Shown: piece by piece, positions 1-7,504 of the stretch
Numbering within the stretch: position 1 is the stretch's first letter
Layout: every line of letters starts with the position of its first letter
Source: Sphingobacteriales bacterium
Lineage (GTDB): Bacteria; Bacteroidota; Bacteroidia; Chitinophagales; Chitinophagaceae
Direction of reading: 5' to 3'
DNA: 64,000 bases
Assembly (NCBI GenBank): GCA_003963365.1
Contig: RXJG01000004.1
Coordinates: 1,122,554 to 1,186,553 of the forward strand
Translations under genes and position numbers: made by a program
Notes under the pieces: model-generated
The model's database searches: none
What the model was told of the DNA's origin: nothing
The model's input: only the letters and a program-made list of their open reading frames with translations

Positions 1-228
1 ACTATTGGTAGGCCAGCACCTCTCTTCAAATACTTTAACAGGGATATGGTCATCGTTATTAGGACTGGTAAAAGTGAAGTCTTTGTCTAAAACAGCTGCT
101 ACAGTGTTCCAGTCATGTTTTTCAAAACCTGAATAGAAAGTTCTGATTATTTTTTCTTTTTGAGTCATTTGTGCATTACTCATTACAGCAAGCTGAGTTA
201 AAAGAACGCATACAATAAACCGTTTCAT
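1..228 (-). CDS. Secreted NTF2/SnoaL-like protein, N-terminal part
   Basis: The first 76 codons of a minus-strand gene are visible; the rest lies beyond the left window edge. Residues 1-20 form a typical signal peptide (MKRFIVCVLL start, cleavage near SNAQ). The mature part begins with a helix containing FYSGFEKHDW and then AAVLDKDFTF. This pattern is typical of the first helix and strand of SnoaL/NTF2-like folds, in which a small polar protein forms a cone-shaped pocket. An exported small-ligand-binding or enzyme-like role is inference; no catalytic residues can be judged from the fragment. The start is the ATG at 226-228, followed directly by hydrophobic codons. Confidence 0.7.
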   Translation of the reverse strand, partial: MKRFIVCVLLTQLAVMSNAQMTQKEKIIRTFYSGFEKHDWNTVAAVLDKDFTFTSPNNDDHIPVKVFEERCWPTNS

Positions 229-371
229 TTTATTTTTAAAGTTAGCCAGACGAAAACATTTTAACGGGGTTTATTTGCGACATTAACGTGTGCTGCTTGC
301 GTCAAATGCTGAATTTTTAATTTACCGGTCAGGTATTCCTCAGCAACCGCAATGATTGAACTATATTTTTA

Positions 372-755
372 TCAATGCTGCGCAATACATTCAACGGGCA
401 CCAGTATTCCCGCAGGAAAAGGCATTACCTGTGGTGTGCTTCTTGCAGGAGCATTCTCGGGGAAAAATTCTTTATAGACTTTGTTTACTGCACTAAAGTC
501 ATTTCCAGCTACCATAAAGATAGTTGTCTTCACAATTTTTGACATACCGGAACCTGCATCTTCGAGAATGGCCTTGATATTCGTAAAGCTTTGTCTCAGT
601 TGTTCTTCAAAATCATTGCTAATTACTTGCCCGGTTTTTAGATCAAGTCCCGGAGTTCCTGACAAGAATATAAAATTATCAGCAATTACTGATTGAGGAA
701 ATACTTCGCTCATTCTTGGAGCCTTTGAGGAATTAAAGTTTTTTCTATTGCTCAT
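372..755 (-). CDS. RidA/YjgF/UK114 family protein
   Basis: This 127-residue protein has the usual RidA length and order: an early SEVFPQSVI segment, the FLSGTPGLD core, the helix FEEQLRQSFTNIKAIL, and the signature near the C-terminus with ARSTPQV followed by VECIA. The Arg of ARSTPQV corresponds to the substrate-binding Arg of RidA, which hydrolyses reactive enamine/imine intermediates from PLP enzymes to keto acids and ammonia. Members with a different substrate are common, so the exact reaction is not fixed. The protein has no signal peptide and is cytosolic. It lies downstream of the GH78 gene on the same strand, separated by one copy of a ~130 bp repeat. Confidence 0.88.
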   Translation of the reverse strand: MSNRKNFNSSKAPRMSEVFPQSVIADNFIFLSGTPGLDLKTGQVISNDFEEQLRQSFTNIKAILEDAGSGMSKIVKTTIFMVAGNDFSAVNKVYKEFFPENAPARSTPQVMPFPAGILVPVECIAQH

Positions 756-770
756 GTGAACATTTTTTTC

Positions 771-900
771 CGCAGTGTTTACCTTATACTTTTATTCATA
801 ACAGGCAATACTGTGATATCAGAGAACAATAGTACAATATTTCAACTAGAGAACATGAATGTCCCGGTGGCGGCTTGTTCAATCCCCGGGGAAAGAAATT
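771..900. repeat. Copy A of a ~130 bp degenerate intergenic repeat
   Basis: Three blocks are shared with copy B (3381-3511) at nearly identical spacing. CAGTGTTT is at 773-780. An identical 25-bp block is at 824-848 and contains AACAATAGTACAATATTTC. A GGGGAA(A)GAAAT block starts near 888. Read on the minus strand, the 25-bp core contains two 8-bp direct units, TATTGTAC then TATTGTTC. This copy fills the gap between the GH78 stop and the RidA gene. Confidence 0.7.
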
Positions 901-3308
901 TATAAATTAAAATTATTCGCTCCTGGTTTCAATACATATACTTTTTCTTTCCAAACCAGTTTTCCTGCAATAGTACCCGGAAGAGAAATATCAATCTTCC
1001 ACTTACCATTGTTCAATTGATAGCTAACAGATATTACTCCTTTAGGATGTGGGATGCTGCCGCTGATATGGGTAATGTCACCGAGGTGCGGTTCTATTTT
1101 TACTTTTGAAAATCCCGGGGCATCTGTATCTATGCCAAGAAGCGTTCTGAAAAATTCAATATTAGGACTTGCCCCCCATGCATGACAATCGGAACGAGTG
1201 GCATTGATGTCAGATATTTCAGCCCAGGTAGTCATTCCCATATCAATATTCTTTTTCCATATGTCCAGCCATTGCCGGTAATCATTTCCTAACCCTGCTT
1301 TTACATAAGCCTGGTGCAGGTAATATTTAAAATAAATAGAAGCCTGGGCAAGGGAACTGTCCTTTAAAATTTTTTGTGCCAGTTCTGTTGCTGCAGAACC
1401 GTTGATTACTTTAGTGAGTATAGCCAGTGCATTGGCATGCTGCGAAAAAAGATCTTTATCTTTTGTATCGGCAAATAATTTCCTGCTTACATCCCAGTAA
1501 TTTTTACGGATAGCGTTTTGCAGTTTAACTGCTGTTGCTGTATAAACATCCGCCTGTGCTTTTAAACCGAATTTCATTTCCATTTCAGCAGCGATTTGGT
1601 ATGCCCATAGTAACTGAAAATCTAAAATGGATGAACTTCCATCCTTTCCATATGGAGCAGTGCCACCATCCCATCCTTTTGAATCTACCCAATCGGTAAA
1701 CATCCAGTAAGGAACATTTCTTAATGTACCATCTTCCTGCTGATATTTACCAAAAAACCAGAGTATATCCCTTACGCCCTGCATTTTGTTTGCAATAAAA
1801 CTGCTGTCGCCCCTGTACATCCAGTAATCATACAGCATACCGATATACCATAAAGAAAAAGTGGGGATTTGCTGAGGAGAAAAAGAAGGGTGGCGACTCA
1901 ATGTAATGCCTTCGGCAATACGGGAATGATCCATTTCATTTAAGGCATTTCTTACCAGCCGGTCATCACCACTGTTATAAAATGAAACCATTGCCTGTAT
2001 GCGGCTGTCCCCTATATATTGCAACTGCTCATAGTAAGGGCAGTCCATATAAGTTTCCCATGCGCATGACCGGGCAGTACGCCAGCCTGTTTCAATAATT
2101 TTCTTTAATAATGTATCATCAGTATTAAATGCTGCATTAAACTTAAATGGATAACCGGTAAAGAGGTTGTAAAAATCATCAATAACCAATGCCTCATCCT
2201 TTGTTTTGATTTTTAATTGCACATAGCGGAATGTTCTCCACGCCAGGCTGATAAATTGCTGGCCCTTTTCACCGTTGGAAAGGATGCTGTCTTTTTTGCC
2301 AATGAAAAATTTTCCTTCCACTTCATTCCTGTTTCCTTTTGTCATTGGTTTTCCCTCTTCAGGCAGGTGTTCAAATAATGCTTCTGCATAACTGATGGAT
2401 ATTTCTGCATTCTTTCCCCTTTCAAAATTCAGTACAGGGTAAGCGTTGGTAAGATAAGACTGATCGATAAGCAAGGTGGCAGTTGTATGTGCAGGCACCA
2501 GCAATGTTGCCGGTGTTTTTGGAAAGCCGGCCGGCACATTTATACCTTCGGCTTTACGTACCGATTGAAAACGCTGCGTACTTAATTCCATTGGTGGCAA
2601 TGAAGATGGAACCAGCATCCATCCGTTGATATCACCTGCACCCTTTGGTGAAGCGCCACTCCATCCTGTCTTCTTTGCAGTTTTCCACTGGCTGTCATTA
2701 AAATTATTACTCATCCAGTTTTGCGGGAAAAGGTTCATATCAACCAATTCTCCCGGGCCGGTAACATAATAAGTTGCATAACCAAGTCCTGCCAATGGAT
2801 GATAGGCTGTATTGCGGATACATTTCCATGATTCGTTGGTATTGATGATATATTCTTTACTGGTGTTACCCTGTAACAAAAAGCCTGTTTGGTTAGATAT
2901 CTGTGCTTCAGGTCTCAGGTCGCCTTCATTCCACACAATGGCAGCAATGGTATTGGTTCCTTTCATTAAATAAGCGGCAATATCCACCGTTTCAAAATTC
3001 CAGTAATACAGATCGCTGCGGGCAGGGCCGAGTGAAACCAGTTTTTCATTCACCAATAATTTATAACGGTTATCTGCTGACACATGCACGATAAATGATG
3101 AAGGCTTACCGGGCAGATCAATCGTTTTTCTGAAATAATAAACGCCATAATCTTTTGTAGCCTCTCCGGGTACTGCTATCCAGGAAGCCTCCCATGTTTT
3201 TTTCAAAAGATCGGGATGGATGATTTGTGTTTTACCAATAAACGATTGAATGAAGTATAGACTAAGAAAGAAAAAATATTGGCAGGCAGTAACGTATTGT
3301 TTACGCAT
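900..3308 (-). CDS. GH78-like alpha-L-rhamnosidase family protein
   Basis: This 802-residue protein has a hydrophobic N-terminus (about 1-27, probable export signal), beta-sandwich modules (about 40-390), an alpha/alpha-barrel (about 395-740) and a C-terminal beta domain. The barrel carries DCPYYEQ at 422-428 followed by QYIGDSR, matching the GH78 segment DxPxRDE..GWTGD with Glu427 as candidate general acid. MTTWAEISD with Glu697, followed by DCHAWGASP, matches the segment holding the catalytic base. The family removes terminal alpha-L-rhamnose from plant glycans and glycosides. Substitution in the acid motif (YYEQ rather than QRDE) means the sugar specificity may differ. Repeat copies lie on both sides of the gene. 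Confidence 0.82.
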   Translation of the reverse strand: MRKQYVTACQYFFFLSLYFIQSFIGKTQIIHPDLLKKTWEASWIAVPGEATKDYGVYYFRKTIDLPGKPSSFIVHVSADNRYKLLVNEKLVSLGPARSDLYYWNFETVDIAAYLMKGTNTIAAIVWNEGDLRPEAQISNQTGFLLQGNTSKEYIINTNESWKCIRNTAYHPLAGLGYATYYVTGPGELVDMNLFPQNWMSNNFNDSQWKTAKKTGWSGASPKGAGDINGWMLVPSSLPPMELSTQRFQSVRKAEGINVPAGFPKTPATLLVPAHTTATLLIDQSYLTNAYPVLNFERGKNAEISISYAEALFEHLPEEGKPMTKGNRNEVEGKFFIGKKDSILSNGEKGQQFISLAWRTFRYVQLKIKTKDEALVIDDFYNLFTGYPFKFNAAFNTDDTLLKKIIETGWRTARSCAWETYMDCPYYEQLQYIGDSRIQAMVSFYNSGDDRLVRNALNEMDHSRIAEGITLSRHPSFSPQQIPTFSLWYIGMLYDYWMYRGDSSFIANKMQGVRDILWFFGKYQQEDGTLRNVPYWMFTDWVDSKGWDGGTAPYGKDGSSSILDFQLLWAYQIAAEMEMKFGLKAQADVYTATAVKLQNAIRKNYWDVSRKLFADTKDKDLFSQHANALAILTKVINGSAATELAQKILKDSSLAQASIYFKYYLHQAYVKAGLGNDYRQWLDIWKKNIDMGMTTWAEISDINATRSDCHAWGASPNIEFFRTLLGIDTDAPGFSKVKIEPHLGDITHISGSIPHPKGVISVSYQLNNGKWKIDISLPGTIAGKLVWKEKVYVLKPGANNFNL

Positions 3309-3380
3309 TTGGTGAAAGGATTTTAACGGTAAATGTTTTAAAGCTATATAACGAAGTTCTTACTATTTTTTTCTTTTATC

Positions 3381-3511
3381 CTCAGTGTTTCCCGGGAGCA
3401 TGAGTACATAGCGGATACACTGCTGCACCAGGGAACAATAGTACAATATTTCAACTAAAATTTTTCAAAATAGCGGGGTTGGGTGCGCCGGAACCTGCGG
3501 GGAAGAAATAT
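3381..3511. repeat. Copy B of a ~130 bp degenerate intergenic repeat
   Basis: This is the second copy of the element at 771-900. CAGTGTTT is at 3383-3390, the identical 25-bp core at 3434-3458, and the GGGGAAGAAAT block starts at 3499. CAGTGTTT to core is 44 nt in both copies, and core to the GGGGAA block is 64 versus 65 nt. The intervening bases are only partly conserved. It sits between the serine hydrolase stop and the GH78 start. Confidence 0.7.
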
Positions 3512-3526
3512 TTATCCCATTTGTTG

Positions 3527-5008
3527 TCATTTGTGCTGCACAATAATTTTTTTGATTTCGTAGCGCTGCTTATTATCAATGGCACGAACAAAGAAAATTC
3601 CATTGGAAAAATGTGACAAATCTATCGCTGCAGGTTGATCGGTTTTATAGGTGTTAATAAATATACTTTGTCCGGTTGCATTATATATTTCAATGTCAAT
3701 TTTATTTTGATTTATTGAATTAAATGAAACGTATAATTTATCAGCTGTGGGATTTGGATATAGAACCATATCAGCACGGGTTTGGTTTTCTCTTATACCA
3801 GTTATCGTGGTAAATAAATCAAAACTGGGCCAACTGGTAATAGAAGGTAAAACGTTCCATACCAAATTATCCATTGCCGCATTAATATTTTGACTCTGGT
3901 CCCGGGTGTTAAATAAGATAGCCCAATTTAGTTGTCCGTTTCCGTCCCGCACAATTTCGGAGGTGGTTCCGGGCAGGGAACCAATATGCCACCAATTGTT
4001 ATAGGTGTTTACCGCAATGCCACAAGCGTAATTGGGGTCATGTGCTGAGGGTTTAGTCATCGTATCAATAGTGGCGGTTGATAATATATCTGGTCGTGTA
4101 TTAAAGCGGTCAAAAGCACAAACTAATTTTAATAAATCCTGGCAAGAAGCAACCCATCCACCATGCGAATCCATAAACTCAACATTAAATCCGCCATAAG
4201 GCCAGGGAACCAGCGTTGAATTGTTATATATTGAATAAGCCAGTGGTGCTCCGGGATAATCATAGTAATTAACTTCATTTGGAAGTTTATTAGCAGGTAA
4301 ATTAAATCCTAATTTCATATCCGTTATACCAAGCGGAAGTAAAATATTGTTGCGTACATAATCCACATAGGCTTGCCCGGTGATTTTTTCAATTACTCTT
4401 CCCAAAACACAAAACCCAAAATTAGAATATTGTGATTGAGTGCCGGGAATAAAGTCAAGCATTTTGTGAGAAAGCATATATCGAATAACAATACTCGCAG
4501 TTGGCGGTGAAGAAACCCCCATCGTTGTAGCTATGTTGTACGCATCAAACATTGGGTCTCCTGAAATATTTCTATTCCATCCTCCACTGTGCTGAAGCAA
4601 CATCCGAACTGTAATGGTTGTATCCCGCGGGTCAAGTATATTTTGGTAAATGGCATCGTTCAGAATTCCTTTGCTGCCGAATACCTGTGCATCTAAATTT
4701 AGTAATCCTTGTTCAAAAAGTTTCATACAGGCAACAGCAGTAACAGGTTTCGAAACACTGGCAATCCGAAAAATGTTATCCGGATATACTGAATCCTTTG
4801 TAGCCGTGTTAGCAAAACCAAATCCTCTGTTGTAAACCAAACGCCCCTGGTAGGTAATTGCCAGTTGTCCACCGGGCACATTATAGGACGACATAAGATT
4901 AAGCATGGCTGTATCAAATTTTGCCAATTGTGGAACATATAGTCCTGTTTGTGCAAAAGAATTAATGCTTAAAAAAAAGAAACTGATGATGATAAAATTA
5001 GTTTTCAT
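3527..5008 (-). CDS. Secreted serine hydrolase (beta-lactamase fold) with T9SS sorting domain
   Basis: This 493-residue protein starts with a signal peptide ending near SFAQ at residue 20. The penicillin-binding/class C beta-lactamase-like domain (about 25-385) shows SxxK as Ser84-Val-Ser-Lys87, the YxN motif as Tyr194-Ser-Asn196, and HIG at 341-343 in place of KTG. This set is typical of the serine beta-lactamase-related esterases and peptidases. From about residue 410 comes a type-A T9SS C-terminal domain (VLYPNPTADKLYV, YNATGQ, LSHFSNGIFFVR), predicting export across the outer membrane and cell-surface attachment or release. The substrate is unknown; D-aminopeptidase or esterase activity is more likely than antibiotic resistance. 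Confidence 0.88.
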   Translation of the reverse strand: MKTNFIIISFFFLSINSFAQTGLYVPQLAKFDTAMLNLMSSYNVPGGQLAITYQGRLVYNRGFGFANTATKDSVYPDNIFRIASVSKPVTAVACMKLFEQGLLNLDAQVFGSKGILNDAIYQNILDPRDTTITVRMLLQHSGGWNRNISGDPMFDAYNIATTMGVSSPPTASIVIRYMLSHKMLDFIPGTQSQYSNFGFCVLGRVIEKITGQAYVDYVRNNILLPLGITDMKLGFNLPANKLPNEVNYYDYPGAPLAYSIYNNSTLVPWPYGGFNVEFMDSHGGWVASCQDLLKLVCAFDRFNTRPDILSTATIDTMTKPSAHDPNYACGIAVNTYNNWWHIGSLPGTTSEIVRDGNGQLNWAILFNTRDQSQNINAAMDNLVWNVLPSITSWPSFDLFTTITGIRENQTRADMVLYPNPTADKLYVSFNSINQNKIDIEIYNATGQSIFINTYKTDQPAAIDLSHFSNGIFFVRAIDNKQRYEIKKIIVQHK

Positions 5009-5377
5009 TTTTTTAGTTTAATGTTAATGATTACGCTGTTCGGTTTTCCTCTTAACCATTGAAGTTGGCATTGTCCCCAGTGATCGCAGATAATAGTAGG
5101 GTTAGGGGAGGGTAGGTGGGAAAGTTATTGAGTCCGATCAAAGTGATGCCCGGCTAAATTGGTTATGCTGAAATTAAATAAAAAAAATGATAAAATTTCA
5201 CTCAGACTCCGGCCAGGCACTGACAGTGAACAAAGCTAAGAATTTATTAACACAGCCATATTGCTGATGATTTTTTGTCACGATTTTTTAGGAATTTCCA
5301 CAAGGTCTGGCACAGCAGGGATAGAAAATAAGAGGAAGGTTTAAATAATGGATGGGATGGAGGATTGAAAATCGTTT
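5009..5377. other. Intergenic region with a G-quadruplex-like motif
   Basis: This gap of 369 bp has no credible reading frame. At 5099-5120 there are four G-tracts (GGG, GGGG, GGG, GGG) with short loops on the plus strand, unusual in such AT-rich DNA. A CAAAGCTA at about 5232, which reads TAGCTTTG on the minus strand, fits a -7 box but lacks a partner TTG and lies over 200 bp from the hydrolase start. Confidence 0.5.
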
Positions 5378-6319
5378 TTATAATATCGCCTTCACCATCC
5401 TGTCTTTACCCTGCATATCTTTCTTCAGCTCTACAAGGGTAAATCCTTTTTGCTTAAATAAAGCGACAGTATCATTACCCAGCGCTTCATTGATTTCCAT
5501 AAACACCGTTCCGCCGGTTTTTAAATGAGTCAATGCAAAATCAGCTATTTGTTTATAAAAAATTAATGCATCATCATCCGGTACAAAGAGGGCTAATGAT
5601 GGTTCAAAATCAAGTACGCCTTTGCGCATTTCTTTAGCTTCACTTTTTTTTACATAAGGAGGGTTGCTTACAATAATATCAAACTGCCCCAATTCATTCC
5701 ATTTGTTGTTATCTAAAAAATCAAGCAACTTAAAATCAATTTCCGTTTCGTTATTCAGTGCATTTTCAACTGCAATACTTAATGCTTCACTGCAAACATC
5801 AATAGCCGTTACTTCAGCCCCTGGTAATTTCTTTTTCAGCGCAATAGGAATGCAGCCGCTACCGGTACCGATATCTATTATGTTGAATGTTGAATGCTGA
5901 ATGCTGAATTTATTGTTAGTTGCAGCGTTGCCCACTGCAGACTGCCCACTGCTTACTTTATTTTTACCCGCTACCCGCCACTCACTACCCGCTACTTCTT
6001 TAACTATCCACTCCACCAGTTCTTCCGTTTCCGGTCTTGGTATTAGTACTTTTTCATTCACATAAAATTTCATTCCGGCAAACCATGTTTCGCCTAATAC
6101 ATATTGCACGGGACGATGTGATAGTAATTCCTTGGTATATTTTTCTAACTGTTCCTGCTTTTGTGCTGATAGAGGAAATTCTTTATTTACAATGCGGTCA
6201 ATGCGTTTCCATTCTGTAACATGTTCCATCACCCAGTCGGCAATACTATGTGCCTCACTGTCATCATAAACCTCAAACAACTGAAACAATAACTGCTGGT
6301 ATGCCTGGTGTATGGTCAT
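5378..6319 (-). CDS. prmC: Peptide chain release factor N5-glutamine methyltransferase, with repeat-derived insertion
   Basis: PrmC (HemK) methylates the Gln of the GGQ motif of release factors RF1 and RF2 using S-adenosylmethionine. The N-terminal helical domain covers about residues 1-90 (RPVQYVLGETWF at 69-80). The Rossmann methyltransferase domain has motif I IIDIGTGSG at 147-155 and the catalytic SNPPY at 218-222. At 313 residues it exceeds the usual ~280. The excess is a stretch at about residues 107-147, between PETEELVEW and motif I, that is encoded by three tandem heptanucleotide arrays. It has low complexity with a visible seven-residue period (VAGSEWR then VAG). The flanking motifs are intact, so the enzyme is probably functional. 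The gene is divergent from ribD. Confidence 0.93.
   Translation of the reverse strand: MTIHQAYQQLLFQLFEVYDDSEAHSIADWVMEHVTEWKRIDRIVNKEFPLSAQKQEQLEKYTKELLSHRPVQYVLGETWFAGMKFYVNEKVLIPRPETEELVEWIVKEVAGSEWRVAGKNKVSSGQSAVGNAATNNKFSIQHSTFNIIDIGTGSGCIPIALKKKLPGAEVTAIDVCSEALSIAVENALNNETEIDFKLLDFLDNNKWNELGQFDIIVSNPPYVKKSEAKEMRKGVLDFEPSLALFVPDDDALIFYKQIADFALTHLKTGGTVFMEINEALGNDTVALFKQKGFTLVELKKDMQGKDRMVKAIL
5881..5908. repeat. Heptanucleotide tandem array 1, inside prmC
   Basis: Four perfect-register 7-bp units on the plus strand: TGTTGAA twice, then TGCTGAA twice. They encode the end of the insertion just before PrmC motif I. Confidence 0.9.
5921..5955. repeat. Heptanucleotide tandem array 2, inside prmC
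   Basis: Five degenerate 7-bp units on the plus strand: TGCAGCG, TTGCCCA, CTGCAGA, CTGCCCA and CTGCTTA. The unit sequence is unrelated to arrays 1 and 3, yet the period is the same. Confidence 0.8.
5965..5999. repeat. Heptanucleotide tandem array 3, inside prmC
   Basis: Five 7-bp units on the plus strand: TACCCGC twice, CACTCAC, TACCCGC and TACTTCT. Translation on the prmC strand gives the seven-residue period VAGSEWR-VAG. Confidence 0.9.
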
Positions 6320-6411
6320 GGGGCAAAGCTAAAGGTTTGCAAGGTTTAATGGTTTAATAGTTTAAAGTGTAAGTGTTGGTGTACATCGAAAACACACACC
6401 ATACATTCACT

Positions 6412-6419
6412 TATATTTG
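6412..6419 (+). promoter_or_regulatory. Putative ribD -7 box
   Basis: TATATTTG matches the Bacteroidota -7 consensus TAnnTTTG. No TTG lies at the usual 17-23 nt upstream. The predicted transcript start (~6425) falls just before the heptad array at 6429. Confidence 0.5.
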
Positions 6420-6428
6420 CAGCCAAAC

Positions 6429-6463
6429 ATTCACTATTCACTATTGACCATTCACCATTGACG
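6429..6463. repeat. Heptanucleotide tandem array at the ribD translation start
   Basis: Five 7-bp units: ATTCACT twice, ATTGACC, ATTCACC and ATTGACG. The TTG start codon of ribD (6458-6460) lies in the last unit. A looser repeat of GGTTTAAT/AGTTTAA type lies upstream at about 6333-6365. Confidence 0.9.
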
Positions 6464-7504
6464 ACACACGAAACATACATGCATCGCTGTATTGAACTGG
6501 CAAAGCTGGGAGCAGGTAAAGTAGCGCCTAATCCAATGGTGGGTGCCGTATTGGTATATGATGGAAAAATTATTGGTGAAGGGTATCATCAGCAGTATGG
6601 TGGCCCGCATGCAGAGGTGAATGCGATAAAAGGAACGGCTGATGATTTAATTCGGCAAAGTACTTTATATGTTTCTTTAGAACCCTGTGCTCATTACGGT
6701 AAAACACCTCCCTGTGCTGATTTGATTATTGAAAAGAAAATCCCCAAAGTAGTAATTGGCTGCCGTGACCCGTTTATAGAAGTAAATGGCAAAGGAATTG
6801 AAAAACTAAAAGCCGCCGGCGTGGAAGTGGAGCTGGGTATTTTGGAACATGAATGTAAAGAACTAATTAAACGCTTCTTTACTTTTCATATACAGCATCG
6901 TCCATATATCATTTTAAAATGGGCGGAAACAGCCGATGGGTTTATTGGCAATACTGATCATTCAAGATTGCTCATCAGTAATCAATATACTAATCGCCTG
7001 GTGCATCAATGGAGAAGTGAAGAAGCCGCCATACTGGTTGGAACAAACACGGCATTATATGATAATCCTGAATTAATGGTAAGATTAGCAGAAGGCAATA
7101 ACCCGGTACGGTTAGTAGTGGATATGGATTTGTCATTACCGCCACAATTGAAGCTGTTTGATAAACAATCAAAAACCATCGTGTTCAATACAGTAAAACA
7201 CGAAGAGCAGGAAAACCTGTTGTATTATCAAATTACCGGTGATGTAAGTATAGTACATCAAATTGCCAATGCATTATACTACTTAAAACTGCAAAGCGTA
7301 CTGGTTGAAGGTGGTGCTAAACTATTACAATCATTTATTGATGAAGGTTACTGGGATGAGGCAAGAGTGATTACAAATACAGCGTTAAAAAGTAAGGAGG
7401 GAATAAAATCCCCGCAGTTGGTTCATCATCTATTGGCAAAAGAAGAAAATATATTAACCGATACCATCCGGTATTATCAATCACAAACTATAAGCAAAGA
7501 ATGA
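6458..7504 (+). CDS. ribD: Bifunctional riboflavin biosynthesis deaminase/reductase RibD
   Basis: RibD deaminates 2,5-diamino-6-ribosylamino-pyrimidinone phosphate and then reduces the ribosyl side chain with NADPH, two steps of riboflavin synthesis. The N-terminal CDA-type zinc domain (1-145) has HAE at 51-53 and PCAHYGKTPPC with Cys77 and Cys86 as zinc ligands. The C-terminal reductase domain (about 147-345) has RPYIILKWAETADG and LVEGGAKL. The TTG start at 6458 is preferred over the ATG at 6479 because the extra residues HETYM match the start of the family; the TTG lies in a heptad repeat. The stop overlaps the next gene start (ATGA), so it is probably translationally coupled. Confidence 0.95.
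   Translation: MTTHETYMHRCIELAKLGAGKVAPNPMVGAVLVYDGKIIGEGYHQQYGGPHAEVNAIKGTADDLIRQSTLYVSLEPCAHYGKTPPCADLIIEKKIPKVVIGCRDPFIEVNGKGIEKLKAAGVEVELGILEHECKELIKRFFTFHIQHRPYIILKWAETADGFIGNTDHSRLLISNQYTNRLVHQWRSEEAAILVGTNTALYDNPELMVRLAEGNNPVRLVVDMDLSLPPQLKLFDKQSKTIVFNTVKHEEQENLLYYQITGDVSIVHQIANALYYLKLQSVLVEGGAKLLQSFIDEGYWDEARVITNTALKSKEGIKSPQLVHHLLAKEENILTDTIRYYQSQTISKE

Noticed and set aside
5229..5240. TAGCTTTG (minus strand) as promoter of the serine hydrolase
   Set aside because: No -33 element and more than 200 bp from the start codon; treated as chance.
6324..6331. TAGCTTTG on the minus strand as a prmC promoter
   Set aside because: The transcript would begin at the ATG itself; possible leaderless start, but there is no -33 and a single weak match is not enough.
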